Shown: piece by piece, positions 7,061 to 15,274 of the stretch
How positions within the stretch are numbered: the first letter of the stretch is position 1
Layout of the letters: each line of letters opens with the position of its first letter
DNA from: JAAZNO01 sp012798275
GTDB taxonomy: Bacteria > Chloroflexota > Anaerolineae > B4-G1 > SLSP01
Direction of reading: 5' to 3'
DNA: 22,161 nt
Assembly: GCA_035347995.1 (NCBI GenBank)
Contig: DAOPQD010000054.1
Coordinates: forward strand, 1-22,161
Program-made: the position numbers and the translations under genes
Notes under the pieces: generated by a model
The model's database searches: none
Told to the model about the DNA's origin: nothing
What the model saw: the letters and a program-made list of their open reading frames with translations, nothing else

Positions 7061-10000
7061 ATGTTTACAACAAAAAGAAACCCGTCCCCAGACCAGGAAG
7101 CCACCTCACCGCAAGCGCGCACCCGGTGGCTGCGCTTGGGCATCGCCGGCCTGGCGGCGTTGACGTTGTTGTTGCTGTTGTTGGGCAGCCTGACCCATCC
7201 CGGGCGCGCCGCCATGGTGATGGCGCCAAGCGTCGGCAAGAGCAGCATCACCTCCATTGTGGGGACCAACAACACGATCGGGGAGGCGGTCGCGGGTGAG
7301 ATCGTCACCGTGACGGCGGTATTCACCGTCCCGTCGGGTGAGACCATCTACGATGCCTCACCGCGCGTGCTCCTGCAAGACGGCCTGTACCCGCTGGGAT
7401 CCAACCCCGCGTGGGCCGCGATGCACACCGGCACCATCGCGGCCTTGCGCACGTATGAAGCGCTCGCAGCGCGCAACGGCGCCCTGATCATTTTCCCCAT
7501 GGAAGGGACAGTGACCGGGCCGGCCACACTGACGCGCGTGGTGCGCGCCGTGCGCACGCAACGCACCTATGTCGGCACCCCCGCCGAGATTGCTCATAAT
7601 GTCAACTTGCGGGTACAGGCAGTATTGCGTTATGCCACAGCGCCGGGCGGCACCCCGGCAACGCCGATCAACAATGACACCGCCGCAGCTCAGGTGAAAG
7701 CCATTCAACCGCTCCTCACCCATGCCTATACCGTGGCCTACCAGGACGCCGAGGGCCTCGGCGCCGGCGGCGGACAGGTGCGGCTCACCTTCACCGCCGG
7801 CAACACCTCTGGACGTCCTACCGCGTATGACATTGTCTACACCGCGACGTTGGGCGCTGGTCTGACCTACAACGCTTCCAGCGGCGGGAATGACGCGGGA
7901 AGCGGCGAGGTCAGCAGCGGCCCTGGGGACGTCACCACTATCCGCTGGAACGTCCCCGTCAACCTGGTTAACCCTCAGACCTGGCAGGCCGTGGTGACGG
8001 CCACCCTGCCCAGTCCCTTTACCATCGGGAAGGAATTCACCGCGCAAGGGACTGCCGCTTACGAGACGTTCGATGGGGACATGGAGCACGAGGGGAAGTA
8101 CACGACCGCGGGTTTAGCGCAGATTCTGCGCCCCGGCGTCTCCATCACCACCAAGGCCTCCATTCCCAGCAGCGGCGCAGTGACGATGGGAGATACCATC
8201 ACTTACACCCTCACTTTCCAGCAGGCGCCCAACACCCAACTGCAGCTCCCGCGTTACGTGGACACGCTGCCGCGAGGCTTCCACTATGTGTCCGGCACGC
8301 TCACCCTTCAGGGCGCGACCCTGATTTCATCCACCGTCCAGGAAGGCCCCTCAGTCGGGAGCGGCGCTGCCACACGCTACTTCGAGAATCTGAAGGTCCA
8401 CATGCAGACCCTGGCGCCTTACCCAGCGACGCGCACCATCACGGCTAGCTATGTGGCGCTGAACACGGGGCTCGATTACCACGGGGCGCCGGTTTTGGAA
8501 AGCCCAGGAGACATGAAGGCAGCCAGAAGCACCAACGAGGGCAATACCACCGGCGCGATGTTGTACTGGACTCCTCCAATAGGCTCAACGTATGGCAACC
8601 TCGGCGGCAGCTACACCAACCCGGCCACAAAAGCCAATCCTGGCACCGCCGTCACTGTGATCCAGCCCTTCATGGCAGATAACTTCAGTACCTCTCGCAC
8701 GGATAGCGGCTCCCGGGAAGTCGGGCAATTCCTCAACTTCACCACGAAATTCCGTAACAGTGGCTACAGCGCGATTGGCGTTACCGCCATCCCGGCCCAC
8801 GAACTGCAGGTCTGCGATACACTGCCCGCCGGGGTGATCTTCGCGCAGGATAACGGCTGCCTCGACTGGAACGGCACGCCTTGCACTTTTGCCTCGACAC
8901 CGCCCCAGGTGGGCGCCACGGGCGAGATCTGCTGGTCCATCCCCAGTCTGCCCAAAGCGGACGGCACGGCAACCCACACTTACGAGTTCCGCTATGTAGT
9001 GCAAGTCACCGATGGGGCCTATCCGGGCGTCCACACCAACAAAGCCCTGATCAAAACCTACAGCAGCAAGCCGGGCGTGGTCGCAGGCGAGCGCATGTAC
9101 AGCGAATTCCCCAACAGCCTGGCCACCGCCAACTGCGGCCCGAGCTGCTACACCATCCTGGGACTTGCCGCCACGAAGGCGGCACAGCAGAACAGCATCG
9201 CGCCGGGGCAGCGGCTCACGTATACCCTGGCCTACACCGATACCAGCGTTGCCAACAACTACACCGGGCTGGTGATTGTGGATACCTACGATTCCCTGCT
9301 CACGTTTGTCTCCGCCAACCCCGTGCCGAGCGCTCACAACGCCGAAACGCACGAGCTGACGTGGAATCTGGGGGCGCTGGCCCCCAACGGCAATGGGAGC
9401 ATCCAGGTCGTCATGGAGGCCTCGTCTGTAATCAGCGGGCGCTATATGCTGACCAATACCATGCTGCTGGACAGCGACCAGACCTCCCCGCGCACCTGGA
9501 TCGAGACCACCCCCATTGATGTCGCGGCGCTGCATGTGAGCATGAGCGGTCCCGCCACTACCTACGCCAGCGGCGCGGTGGCCTACACCCTCGTCTACTC
9601 CAACACCGGCTCCTGGAACAACGCGCCGGTCACGCTGACGCTGGACTATGGGCCGTATCTCACTTACGACGACGCGGTGCCCTTGACACCCATTCCCGGC
9701 ACGGACAATGTCTTCACCACCACCGTGCCCAACGATGGCGTCAACCAGACGCTGACGATCTACCTCACCACCCACACGCCGCTGCCCTACACCCTGGAGG
9801 AGATCCACAGCAGCGTGGAGCTGGCCAGCCCCGGGGCGCCCTCACAAACCGCTGACTGGACAATCGCCCTGCAACGCCCCGTCTTTGAGTTCTCCAAGAG
9901 CGGGCCAGACTTCGCACCCTACGTCGGCGGGACAATCCTCTACACTTTCCACGTCAAGAACATCGGCGACCTGACCGCCACCGCCCTGGTGATCACCGAC

Positions 10001-12019
10001 ACCTGGGACCCCGCCACCAGCTTCCAGAGCGGCGTAGGGTGGACATCCCATGGTTCCTACGCCACGTACACCATTGCCTCCCTGGCACCCGGCGAGACGG
10101 CAACCATCAACGACTTGAACGTCCAGGTGCAAATGCAGAGTGACAGCTACCTGAATCAGGCCTCGCTGCGCACGACCCAGACCAGCCGCCAGGAGACCGA
10201 TCTTCGCATCTGGTCGCCGAGCATCGAGCTCTCGAAAATGGCTTCCCCCGATCCGGCATTCCCCGGCCGCGTCTTGACCTACACGCTGACCTACAGCAAC
10301 ATCGGGGGTGTCACCGTGGCAAATGCCGTGATCACCGATACCCTGCCGGACGCCTTCACCTACCAGGGACACACGGTCAACGCTCCAGGATGCGAGGCAC
10401 CGGGATGGCAGTTCAGCATCGCCGGGCAGGTCGCTACCTGGCGCTGCACTACCCTGAGCGCCAACGCCACCGGCCCGCTGCAGATCTGGGGACTCGTGGC
10501 TGCCGACGCTGAGGGGACGGTGCTGGAGAACATGGCGGAAAGCGATGGCGATGCGCCGATTCCCCACCGCCCGATGACCGCGCCCTTGCACACCCTCGTG
10601 GCGCGTCCCTGGCTGCGCGTGGACAAGGCCGGCGCCCCCACCCATCCCGTCGCGCCCGGCGACCGCATCACCTACACCCTCACCTACGAGAACTACGGCT
10701 CGTATGCCGCCAACGGCGTCGTGATCAAGGATCAGCTGCCGACGCAGGTCACTTTTGCCGGCTGCAGCGACGACTGCACTCAGGACGCCGGCCTGGTAAC
10801 CTGGGACATCGGCGTGGTGCCCACGGACACGGTCGGCGCCGTCGAGCTGTATACCCTCGTCAAAGCCGGAACCGGCGGACAGACGGCGGTGAACTCGAGC
10901 TACACCATCGAGAACACCACCTCCTGGCAGAAACTGCTGCCTTCCGAGACAGAGCAAGGCGCGCCGGTCAACACCACCATCCTCAACCCGCAGCTCACGG
11001 TGACCAAGGCCGCGGCGCCCAACGTCGTCCAGGCGGTCAACGACACCATCGTCTACACCCTCACCTGTCAGAACACCGGCGGCGGCTTCCTGCACAATAT
11101 AGTCATCACCGATGAACTGGACGCCCACACTGCCTTCTCAAGCGCGAGCGCCGGCTGCGCCCATACTGGAGAGGCCGCGGGAGGCACCGTCACGTGCGAG
11201 CTGGGGAACCTCGCCAACGACGCAAGCCGCCAGGCCGTGATCCGCGTGCGCGTGCTGACCGGTCTGAATCCCGGCGACCAGATCACCAATCAGGCCCAAG
11301 GGGACACCGTCGAGACGGCGCCGGCCAGCAGCAACACCACTACGGTCTGGTATCAGGTCGCTGGCGCGCCGGTAATCTCCGTGTCGCCGGCCACTCTGAC
11401 CTACCTCGTGAAGGTCGGCGCCGCCGCCTTCAACATCCCGGTGACGGTGAAGAATGAAGGGGAGGTGCCCCTGGACTGGACGGTGGCCAAGAATCCCGCC
11501 GTCACCTGGCTGAGCGCAGATCCGACGGGGGGACACCTCGCCGCTGGCGCCAGCGTGACCGTTACCGTCACCTTCAACCCCGCCGGGCTGGCCGCCGGCG
11601 ATCACTCAACGACGCTCGCCTTCAAAAGCGAGGGCGGGAATACCGTCAATGTGCCGGTGACGCTGCAGGTGCGCGCCCCCGAGCTCACGGTCGCGCCGTC
11701 GAGCTTCGACTACCCGGTCAGGATCGGAGCGGCCTCGTTCACCGCCTCGCTGCACATCACCAACACCGGTGAAGTGCCCGTCACCTGGAATCTCGCAGAA
11801 AATCCCGCCGCCGAGTGGTTGAGCCCATCCGCCACTACTGGCGCACTCGAACCCGGCGCCGACGCCACGGTGACCCTCACCTTCAACCCGGCGGGGCTGG
11901 CGGAAGCTACCTACAACACCACCTTGCGCATCACCGGCGGCAGCGTCGAACGGACCGTCCCCGTCACCCTGCGCGTCGCCAACTACCGGGTCTATCTCCC
12001 GCTAGTAATCCGCAACTAG
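7061..12019 (+). CDS. Giant exported DUF11-repeat surface protein with BACON-like C-terminal repeats
   Basis: A 1652-residue secreted or surface protein. The N-terminus has a long polar stretch, a hydrophobic segment at about 26-43 (LAALTLLLLLLGSL) and a signal-peptidase-like GRAA near 50. Most of the protein is about nine DUF11/CARDB-like beta-sandwich repeats with the signature TYTLTYxNxG...VITDTLP, near residues 240, 380, 558, 719, 840, 959, 1072, 1203 and 1329. Two tandem BACON/ASPM-SPD-2-Hydin-like domains follow (about 1437-1535 and 1540-1640). The last residues YRVYLPLVIRN match a tail I know from exported Chloroflexota proteins. There is no LPXTG or C-terminal membrane helix. A strong GGGAGG precedes the ATG. 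Such proteins are structural or adhesive; no catalytic motif is seen. Its role and ligand are unknown, and it has no obvious operon partner. Confidence 0.88.
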   Translation: MFTTKRNPSPDQEATSPQARTRWLRLGIAGLAALTLLLLLLGSLTHPGRAAMVMAPSVGKSSITSIVGTNNTIGEAVAGEIVTVTAVFTVPSGETIYDASPRVLLQDGLYPLGSNPAWAAMHTGTIAALRTYEALAARNGALIIFPMEGTVTGPATLTRVVRAVRTQRTYVGTPAEIAHNVNLRVQAVLRYATAPGGTPATPINNDTAAAQVKAIQPLLTHAYTVAYQDAEGLGAGGGQVRLTFTAGNTSGRPTAYDIVYTATLGAGLTYNASSGGNDAGSGEVSSGPGDVTTIRWNVPVNLVNPQTWQAVVTATLPSPFTIGKEFTAQGTAAYETFDGDMEHEGKYTTAGLAQILRPGVSITTKASIPSSGAVTMGDTITYTLTFQQAPNTQLQLPRYVDTLPRGFHYVSGTLTLQGATLISSTVQEGPSVGSGAATRYFENLKVHMQTLAPYPATRTITASYVALNTGLDYHGAPVLESPGDMKAARSTNEGNTTGAMLYWTPPIGSTYGNLGGSYTNPATKANPGTAVTVIQPFMADNFSTSRTDSGSREVGQFLNFTTKFRNSGYSAIGVTAIPAHELQVCDTLPAGVIFAQDNGCLDWNGTPCTFASTPPQVGATGEICWSIPSLPKADGTATHTYEFRYVVQVTDGAYPGVHTNKALIKTYSSKPGVVAGERMYSEFPNSLATANCGPSCYTILGLAATKAAQQNSIAPGQRLTYTLAYTDTSVANNYTGLVIVDTYDSLLTFVSANPVPSAHNAETHELTWNLGALAPNGNGSIQVVMEASSVISGRYMLTNTMLLDSDQTSPRTWIETTPIDVAALHVSMSGPATTYASGAVAYTLVYSNTGSWNNAPVTLTLDYGPYLTYDDAVPLTPIPGTDNVFTTTVPNDGVNQTLTIYLTTHTPLPYTLEEIHSSVELASPGAPSQTADWTIALQRPVFEFSKSGPDFAPYVGGTILYTFHVKNIGDLTATALVITDTWDPATSFQSGVGWTSHGSYATYTIASLAPGETATINDLNVQVQMQSDSYLNQASLRTTQTSRQETDLRIWSPSIELSKMASPDPAFPGRVLTYTLTYSNIGGVTVANAVITDTLPDAFTYQGHTVNAPGCEAPGWQFSIAGQVATWRCTTLSANATGPLQIWGLVAADAEGTVLENMAESDGDAPIPHRPMTAPLHTLVARPWLRVDKAGAPTHPVAPGDRITYTLTYENYGSYAANGVVIKDQLPTQVTFAGCSDDCTQDAGLVTWDIGVVPTDTVGAVELYTLVKAGTGGQTAVNSSYTIENTTSWQKLLPSETEQGAPVNTTILNPQLTVTKAAAPNVVQAVNDTIVYTLTCQNTGGGFLHNIVITDELDAHTAFSSASAGCAHTGEAAGGTVTCELGNLANDASRQAVIRVRVLTGLNPGDQITNQAQGDTVETAPASSNTTTVWYQVAGAPVISVSPATLTYLVKVGAAAFNIPVTVKNEGEVPLDWTVAKNPAVTWLSADPTGGHLAAGASVTVTVTFNPAGLAAGDHSTTLAFKSEGGNTVNVPVTLQVRAPELTVAPSSFDYPVRIGAASFTASLHITNTGEVPVTWNLAENPAAEWLSPSATTGALEPGADATVTLTFNPAGLAEATYNTTLRITGGSVERTVPVTLRVANYRVYLPLVIRN
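11373..11985 (+). repeat. In-frame 309-bp duplication encoding two BACON-like domains
   Basis: Two adjacent segments of the surface-protein gene are diverged copies with a 309-base (103-codon) period. CCTTCAACCC recurs at 11571 and 11880, encoding TFNPAGLA in both. Matching protein landmarks are (N/T)EGEVP or NTGEVP, W-L-S and TFNPAGLA. The divergence points to an old duplication. Confidence 0.75.
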
Positions 12020-12042
12020 CGCGCCCTGATCCCATAAACACG

Positions 12043-12071
12043 GGGAGGTCGGAACTGGATTCCGACCTCCC
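12043..12071. terminator. Hairpin between convergent genes, likely bidirectional terminator
   Basis: GGGAGGTCGGAA (12043-12054) pairs perfectly with TTCCGACCTCCC (12060-12071) around the loop CTGGA. It lies 23 bases after the surface-protein stop and 40 bases from the stop of the convergent response regulator. Neither strand has a real T-tract, so termination is inferred from position and stability. Confidence 0.6.
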
Positions 12072-12111
12072 TGCATGTATGTCATCCGCACCCCCGGCGC
12101 GGCCCTTCCCC

Positions 12112-13173
12112 CTACCCGTTCACGTCATCAATGATCTGGCGCAGCGCCGCCGAATCGAGGTCTTTCTTGTCCAGGAGCGCCACGGCGCCCGCCTCCATGC
12201 CCAGCCGATGAAATTCCCGGTCGGGATAAGCGCTGATCAACACCACCCGCGAGGCAGGCGACAGGGCCCGAATGCGACGGGTGCAGGCAATGCCGTCCTC
12301 CTCGCCCAACACCACGTCCACCAGCGCCAGCTGCGGGGAGACGCGCTCGGCAATGTGCAGCGCTTCGCTGATGTTCTCGGCCTCGTAGATGAGCGCCTGC
12401 GGGTAAGCCTTGCCAATCATGTGCCGCAACTGCTCGCGATAACGGCTGTTGTCGTCCACGAGCAGGATAAGGAGGCGCTGTCGTCCCGCCGGCGGCGGCG
12501 CGGGGACGGGCGTGGCCGCGATCTGACCGGGCAGGCCCAGAATTTCGGGGTGCTGATTGATGAAGTTGACGGCTTCCAGGCGGCTCTGAACTCCCAGCTG
12601 GCGGTAAAGCCGTGTCAGGTGATTCTCGACCGTCTTGACGCTCAGGCACAGCCGCAGCGCGATGCTCTGATTATCCAACCCCTGTTGCAGGAGCCGCAAC
12701 AGTTCGCGCTGCCGCAGCGTGAGTCCCGCCGCGAGATTCGCCGGGCGCTCCAGGCTCAGCAACTTGTCCAGCAGCGGGCTGGAAATCCACCGTTCGCCGG
12801 CGAGCACCCGCTGAACCGCAAAGCGGAGGTCGCTCAGGGGCTGATCTTTGAGGTGATAGCCGTCCACCCCGGCGCTCAACAGGCCATGGACGTAGGCATC
12901 ATCGTCATAAGCGCTAACGACAAGGATGCGCAGGCCCTCATACTGCGAGCGGATCTTGCGGACGGCGCTCAGCGGCTCGAAATTCGGCATTGCCACATCA
13001 ATCAACACCAGGTCGGGCTGCAAGCGCTCCAACGCGGCGAAGAGCGCCGGCCCATCGCCAACCTCGCCGACGATTTCCAGGCCCGGCAGCTCCTGCAGCG
13101 CGTTCCGAATGCCGGCGCGCACCAGCGCATGATCATCGGCTAAGAGGACGCGAACGGTCTCCCTGACGTCCAT
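12112..13173 (-). CDS. Response regulator with REC-HTH(LuxR)-REC architecture
   Basis: A 353-residue NarL/FixJ-type regulator with an extra receiver. REC1 (about 7-123) has Asp13/Asp14, phospho-acceptor Asp59 in LIDVAMP, Ser87 and Lys109. A LuxR-type HTH (about 150-205) carries LTLRQRELLRLL...SVKTVENHLTRLY. A Pro/Ala linker (219-229) leads to REC2 (about 233-350) with Asp240/Asp241, Asp286 in LVDVVLG, Ser314 and a lysine at 336/337. Both receivers therefore look competent for phosphorylation. NarL-type proteins normally end at the HTH, so a receiver after it is unusual. The ATG is preceded by GGATGAGG on the minus strand. The start lies 6 bases after the phosphatase stop, so the two are almost certainly cotranscribed. 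No histidine kinase is adjacent; the kinase at 3201 is the nearest candidate. Confidence 0.9.
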   Translation of the reverse strand: MDVRETVRVLLADDHALVRAGIRNALQELPGLEIVGEVGDGPALFAALERLQPDLVLIDVAMPNFEPLSAVRKIRSQYEGLRILVVSAYDDDAYVHGLLSAGVDGYHLKDQPLSDLRFAVQRVLAGERWISSPLLDKLLSLERPANLAAGLTLRQRELLRLLQQGLDNQSIALRLCLSVKTVENHLTRLYRQLGVQSRLEAVNFINQHPEILGLPGQIAATPVPAPPPAGRQRLLILLVDDNSRYREQLRHMIGKAYPQALIYEAENISEALHIAERVSPQLALVDVVLGEEDGIACTRRIRALSPASRVVLISAYPDREFHRLGMEAGAVALLDKKDLDSAALRQIIDDVNG

Positions 13174-13179
13174 AACGCC

Positions 13180-13923
13180 TCATCCTTCCAGGAGCTGCGC
13201 CTGCAGCCGCGCCAGCCCACCCTCTGGAAACCCGCCGCGCGCCAGATACGCCGTCACGCCGCCGTGAACCGTGTCGATCCGTTCCAGCGCCGCCAGGAGA
13301 TAGCGCGGTTGCGCCGCATAGAGCATGTCGAAGTTGCGCGTCGGGAAGCGTCCCAGGCTCAGAAGGCGCAGCCACGTGAGCCAGGCCGGCAAGGCCACGG
13401 CGTCATTGGAACGCAGATAGTCCTGCAGGATCGCTTCGGGCGTGATGCCCACCGCCATCTGGATAACAGCGCAGGCCAGTCCGGTGCGATCCTTGCCCGC
13501 CCGGCAGTGGATCAACACCGGGTAGCTGCGCGGATCGAGCAGCAGCTGCAACAGCGCTCCCAGGGGGGCGATGGCCAGATCTACCATCTCCGCGTACACG
13601 GAAGCCATCACCGCCGCGATGGCCTCGGTGGCGTCCCGTTTGGGCAACAGACCGCCCAGGCGTTTTCGCGTCAACTCCGCGAGCGCGATGGGCAAATGCA
13701 CGGTACGCACCCCGGCGAGGGTCAGCTCATGACCCCGCCGCTCGCGCGCTGAACGCAGGTCAACCCGCGTGCGCAGGCCCAGCGTTTGCAGCTGACGTCG
13801 CGCCGCCGCGCGCGTCCGGCTCGGGTCGCCGGCGCGGTAGAGCCAGCCATGGCGCAAGCGCCGTCCATCGGATGCGGGCAATCCCCCGCAGTCACGCAAA
13901 TTCGCGATCGAATCCGGCGCCAT
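13180..13923 (-). CDS. Tyrosine/serine-type protein phosphatase (Y_phosphatase3, MptpB-like)
   Basis: The 247-residue protein carries the Cys-based phosphatase loop HCRAGKDRTG, with nucleophile Cys140 and phosphate-binding Arg146. The GKDR variant is typical of the Y_phosphatase3 family that includes mycobacterial MptpB, which can act on phosphotyrosine, phosphoserine/threonine or phosphoinositides. The N-terminal NLRDCGGLPASDGRRLRHG is the family opening and supports the ATG at 13923. The frame stays open upstream to 14094, but those residues do not fit the family and start upstream of the best promoter. GGGGAG sits only one base before this ATG, an awkward ribosome-site spacing. No signal peptide is seen, so it should be cytoplasmic. 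It heads a two-gene operon with the REC-HTH-REC regulator. Confidence 0.87.
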   Translation of the reverse strand: MAPDSIANLRDCGGLPASDGRRLRHGWLYRAGDPSRTRAAARRQLQTLGLRTRVDLRSARERRGHELTLAGVRTVHLPIALAELTRKRLGGLLPKRDATEAIAAVMASVYAEMVDLAIAPLGALLQLLLDPRSYPVLIHCRAGKDRTGLACAVIQMAVGITPEAILQDYLRSNDAVALPAWLTWLRLLSLGRFPTRNFDMLYAAQPRYLLAALERIDTVHGGVTAYLARGGFPEGGLARLQAQLLEG

Positions 13924-14023
13924 ACTCCCCTTTTTTGCCCGGTTGATTTCCCTGCCGACACAACGCAGCATTTTGAAAGCGATCTCGGTGCATTTTGCGC
14001 GGCAGAAAGCTGGATTTACAGAA

Positions 14024-14032
14024 AGTATATCA
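14024..14032 (-). promoter_or_regulatory. Extended -10 promoter for the phosphatase-regulator operon
   Basis: On the minus strand TGATATACT (14032-14024) is an extended -10 element (TGn plus TATACT). No convincing -35 box lies upstream. Transcription would start near 14017, about 94 bases before the preferred phosphatase ATG. Confidence 0.45.
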
Positions 14033-14133
14033 CACTTGTGGCAGTTCAGCCACCCAACGGGAATTTTGTCCCTCCATAGATGCATAGATGGCACAGATTT
14101 TCGCAGATTTCTCTACAGGGAATGGCTGCTTTG

Positions 14134-14177
14134 GAAGGAGACATCATGTGCTGGCGCACACTAGCCAAGGATGAAAA
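14134..14177. repeat. SD-like repeat module, copy at 14134
   Basis: GAAGGAGAC, five variable bases, then GTGCTGGCGCACA and GCCAA match the module at 297-335. Here the variable bases create an ATG (14146) that opens a 14-codon frame ending at TAG near 14190. Such a frame is too short and repeat-derived to call as a gene. Confidence 0.65.
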
Positions 14178-14253
14178 TGTGCGGTCATAGTTCAGCCTGG
14201 CATGAGGTAGCTCGACGGCGATGGATGAACCTTTGTAAGCTGGAACTTTTGCC

Positions 14254-14351
14254 CCTCCCCCAGCCCCCTCCCCGACGGCGCAGGCGCCGTCGGGGAGGGG
14301 GAGAAAAAAATAGGGTTTTTGCAGGCGGGCGTAGCCCGCCTGCAAAAACCC
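14254..14351. repeat. Two-hairpin intergenic repeat, copy B
   Basis: H1 (arms 14265-14280 and 14285-14300, loop CAGG) and H2 (arms 14313-14330 and 14334-14351, loop GTA) are present; H3 is missing. H1 differs from the other copies by an A-to-G in the left arm matched by T-to-C in the right arm, so pairing is kept. The H2 loop GTA is the reverse complement of TAC in other copies. Minus-strand reading frames through this element (LQKP...GEGAGGGA) are not genes. The rest of 14033-14446 holds only the 14134 module and low-information sequence. Confidence 0.85.
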
Positions 14352-14446
14352 ACAAAGTGAGTTATGACCACGACAACCCTCTTCTCACGGCTCACTGCTC
14401 TCTATTTTCCGAGGAAATACGCGGCACGCCCCATGCGCCCCTCGAT

Positions 14447-14474
14447 TTGCCATCCCTTCCTTTCGTGTTACACT
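14447..14474 (+). promoter_or_regulatory. Promoter for the Ig-like membrane protein-pth operon
   Basis: TTGCCA (14447-14452, five of six to consensus) is followed after 16 bases by TACACT (14469-14474) with an upstream TG (14466-14467), an extended -10. The start near 14481 would give a leader of about 26 bases before the ATG at 14507. Confidence 0.5.
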
Positions 14475-14506
14475 TAGAAGCCGCAAGTCCTGAGTGAGGA
14501 GTCCGT

Positions 14507-15274
14507 ATGCGAACAACGAAGGTTTTGAGATGCCTGGGAGCGGCGCTCATCCTCCTGGTCAGCCTGAGAGCAGGCGCAAGTCTGGCCGCACCGTTGCCGC
14601 AAACCGCCATGTGGGTCATCACCTATCCGAGTGACGGGACCGTGGTGAGTGGGCAGGTCGTCATCCAGGGAAGCGCGTCTCATCCCAGCTTTAACTCCTA
14701 CGGCGTCCTCTATGCCCCCGGACCTACCCCCACCGGCAATTCGCAGTGGGTTCCCATCGTCTTCAGCGTGCCGAACATGGTGGTCAATGGCGCGCTGGCA
14801 ACGTGGGATACCACCCAGATTCCCAACGGGCAATACACGCTGGCGCTGGCGGTCTACGGCGGGGGCAGCACGGACCCCAACCTGTACTTCGTCAACTACA
14901 TCACGGTGCAGAACGAGCCAGCAACGCCGACTCCCACACCCACGCCGACCGCCACCCCCGAACCTGTCGAGGGCGGCGAACAACCGCTGCCGCCCGCCGG
15001 CCCCATCGAAATCCCCACCATCGAGCAGCCGCCCACGGCGACGCCGCGGCCCACCAACACCCCGGCAGCAACGTCCGGCGCCGACGCCACCCCCGAAGCA
15101 GACAGCGGCTCCGCCCTCGAAGGCCTGATCTCCGGGCCGGCAATCCGCGACGCATTCATGACGGGGGTGTGGATTGCGGTGATGCTCTACGCCATCGGCA
15201 TCCTTTACGTCGCGGGGCGCGCCGCCCTGCGGCATTTCCTCCGCCAGCAACGCCGTCCTCGCCAGCCCTCATGA
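14507..15274 (+). CDS. Membrane-anchored extracytoplasmic Ig-like protein, unknown function
   Basis: The 255-residue protein has four visible parts. A signal peptide comes first (about 1-28; hydrophobic GAALILLVSL, cleavage near ASLAA). A beta-rich Ig-like domain spans about 36-137 and reads PSDGTVVSGQVVIQGSA...NGQYTLALAV, like accessory domains in some Chloroflexota penicillin-binding proteins and peptidases. A Thr/Pro linker runs from about 140 to 205 (TPTPTPTPTATPEP). Last is a transmembrane helix at about 216-238 followed by a basic tail RHFLRQQRRPRQ. The predicted topology is Ig domain outside, tail inside. GAGGAG sits 5 bases before the ATG. The stop overlaps the pth start (ATGA), suggesting coupled translation of a surface protein with a housekeeping enzyme. 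I do not recognise a named family or substrate. Confidence 0.82.
   Translation: MRTTKVLRCLGAALILLVSLRAGASLAAPLPQTAMWVITYPSDGTVVSGQVVIQGSASHPSFNSYGVLYAPGPTPTGNSQWVPIVFSVPNMVVNGALATWDTTQIPNGQYTLALAVYGGGSTDPNLYFVNYITVQNEPATPTPTPTPTATPEPVEGGEQPLPPAGPIEIPTIEQPPTATPRPTNTPAATSGADATPEADSGSALEGLISGPAIRDAFMTGVWIAVMLYAIGILYVAGRAALRHFLRQQRRPRQPS

Noticed and set aside
8585..11128. Two minus-strand frames of 407 and 428 codons inside the surface-protein gene
   Set aside because: They are antisense to DUF11 repeats; their Gly/Val/Arg-rich translations are typical of shadow frames.
11815..13143. 442-codon plus-strand frame spanning the end of the surface protein and the antisense of the response regulator
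   Set aside because: It crosses the terminator-like hairpin and runs antisense to clear receiver motifs.
13924..14094. 57-residue N-terminal extension of the phosphatase
   Set aside because: Family homology begins at NLRDCGG just after the ATG at 13923, and the extension starts upstream of the best promoter.
14046..14345. Minus-strand 99-codon frame and similar frames at 21420-21773 and 21858-22118
   Set aside because: They are translations of the hairpin repeat (LQKP...GEGAGGGA) and recur with each copy, so they are repeat artefacts and not proteins.
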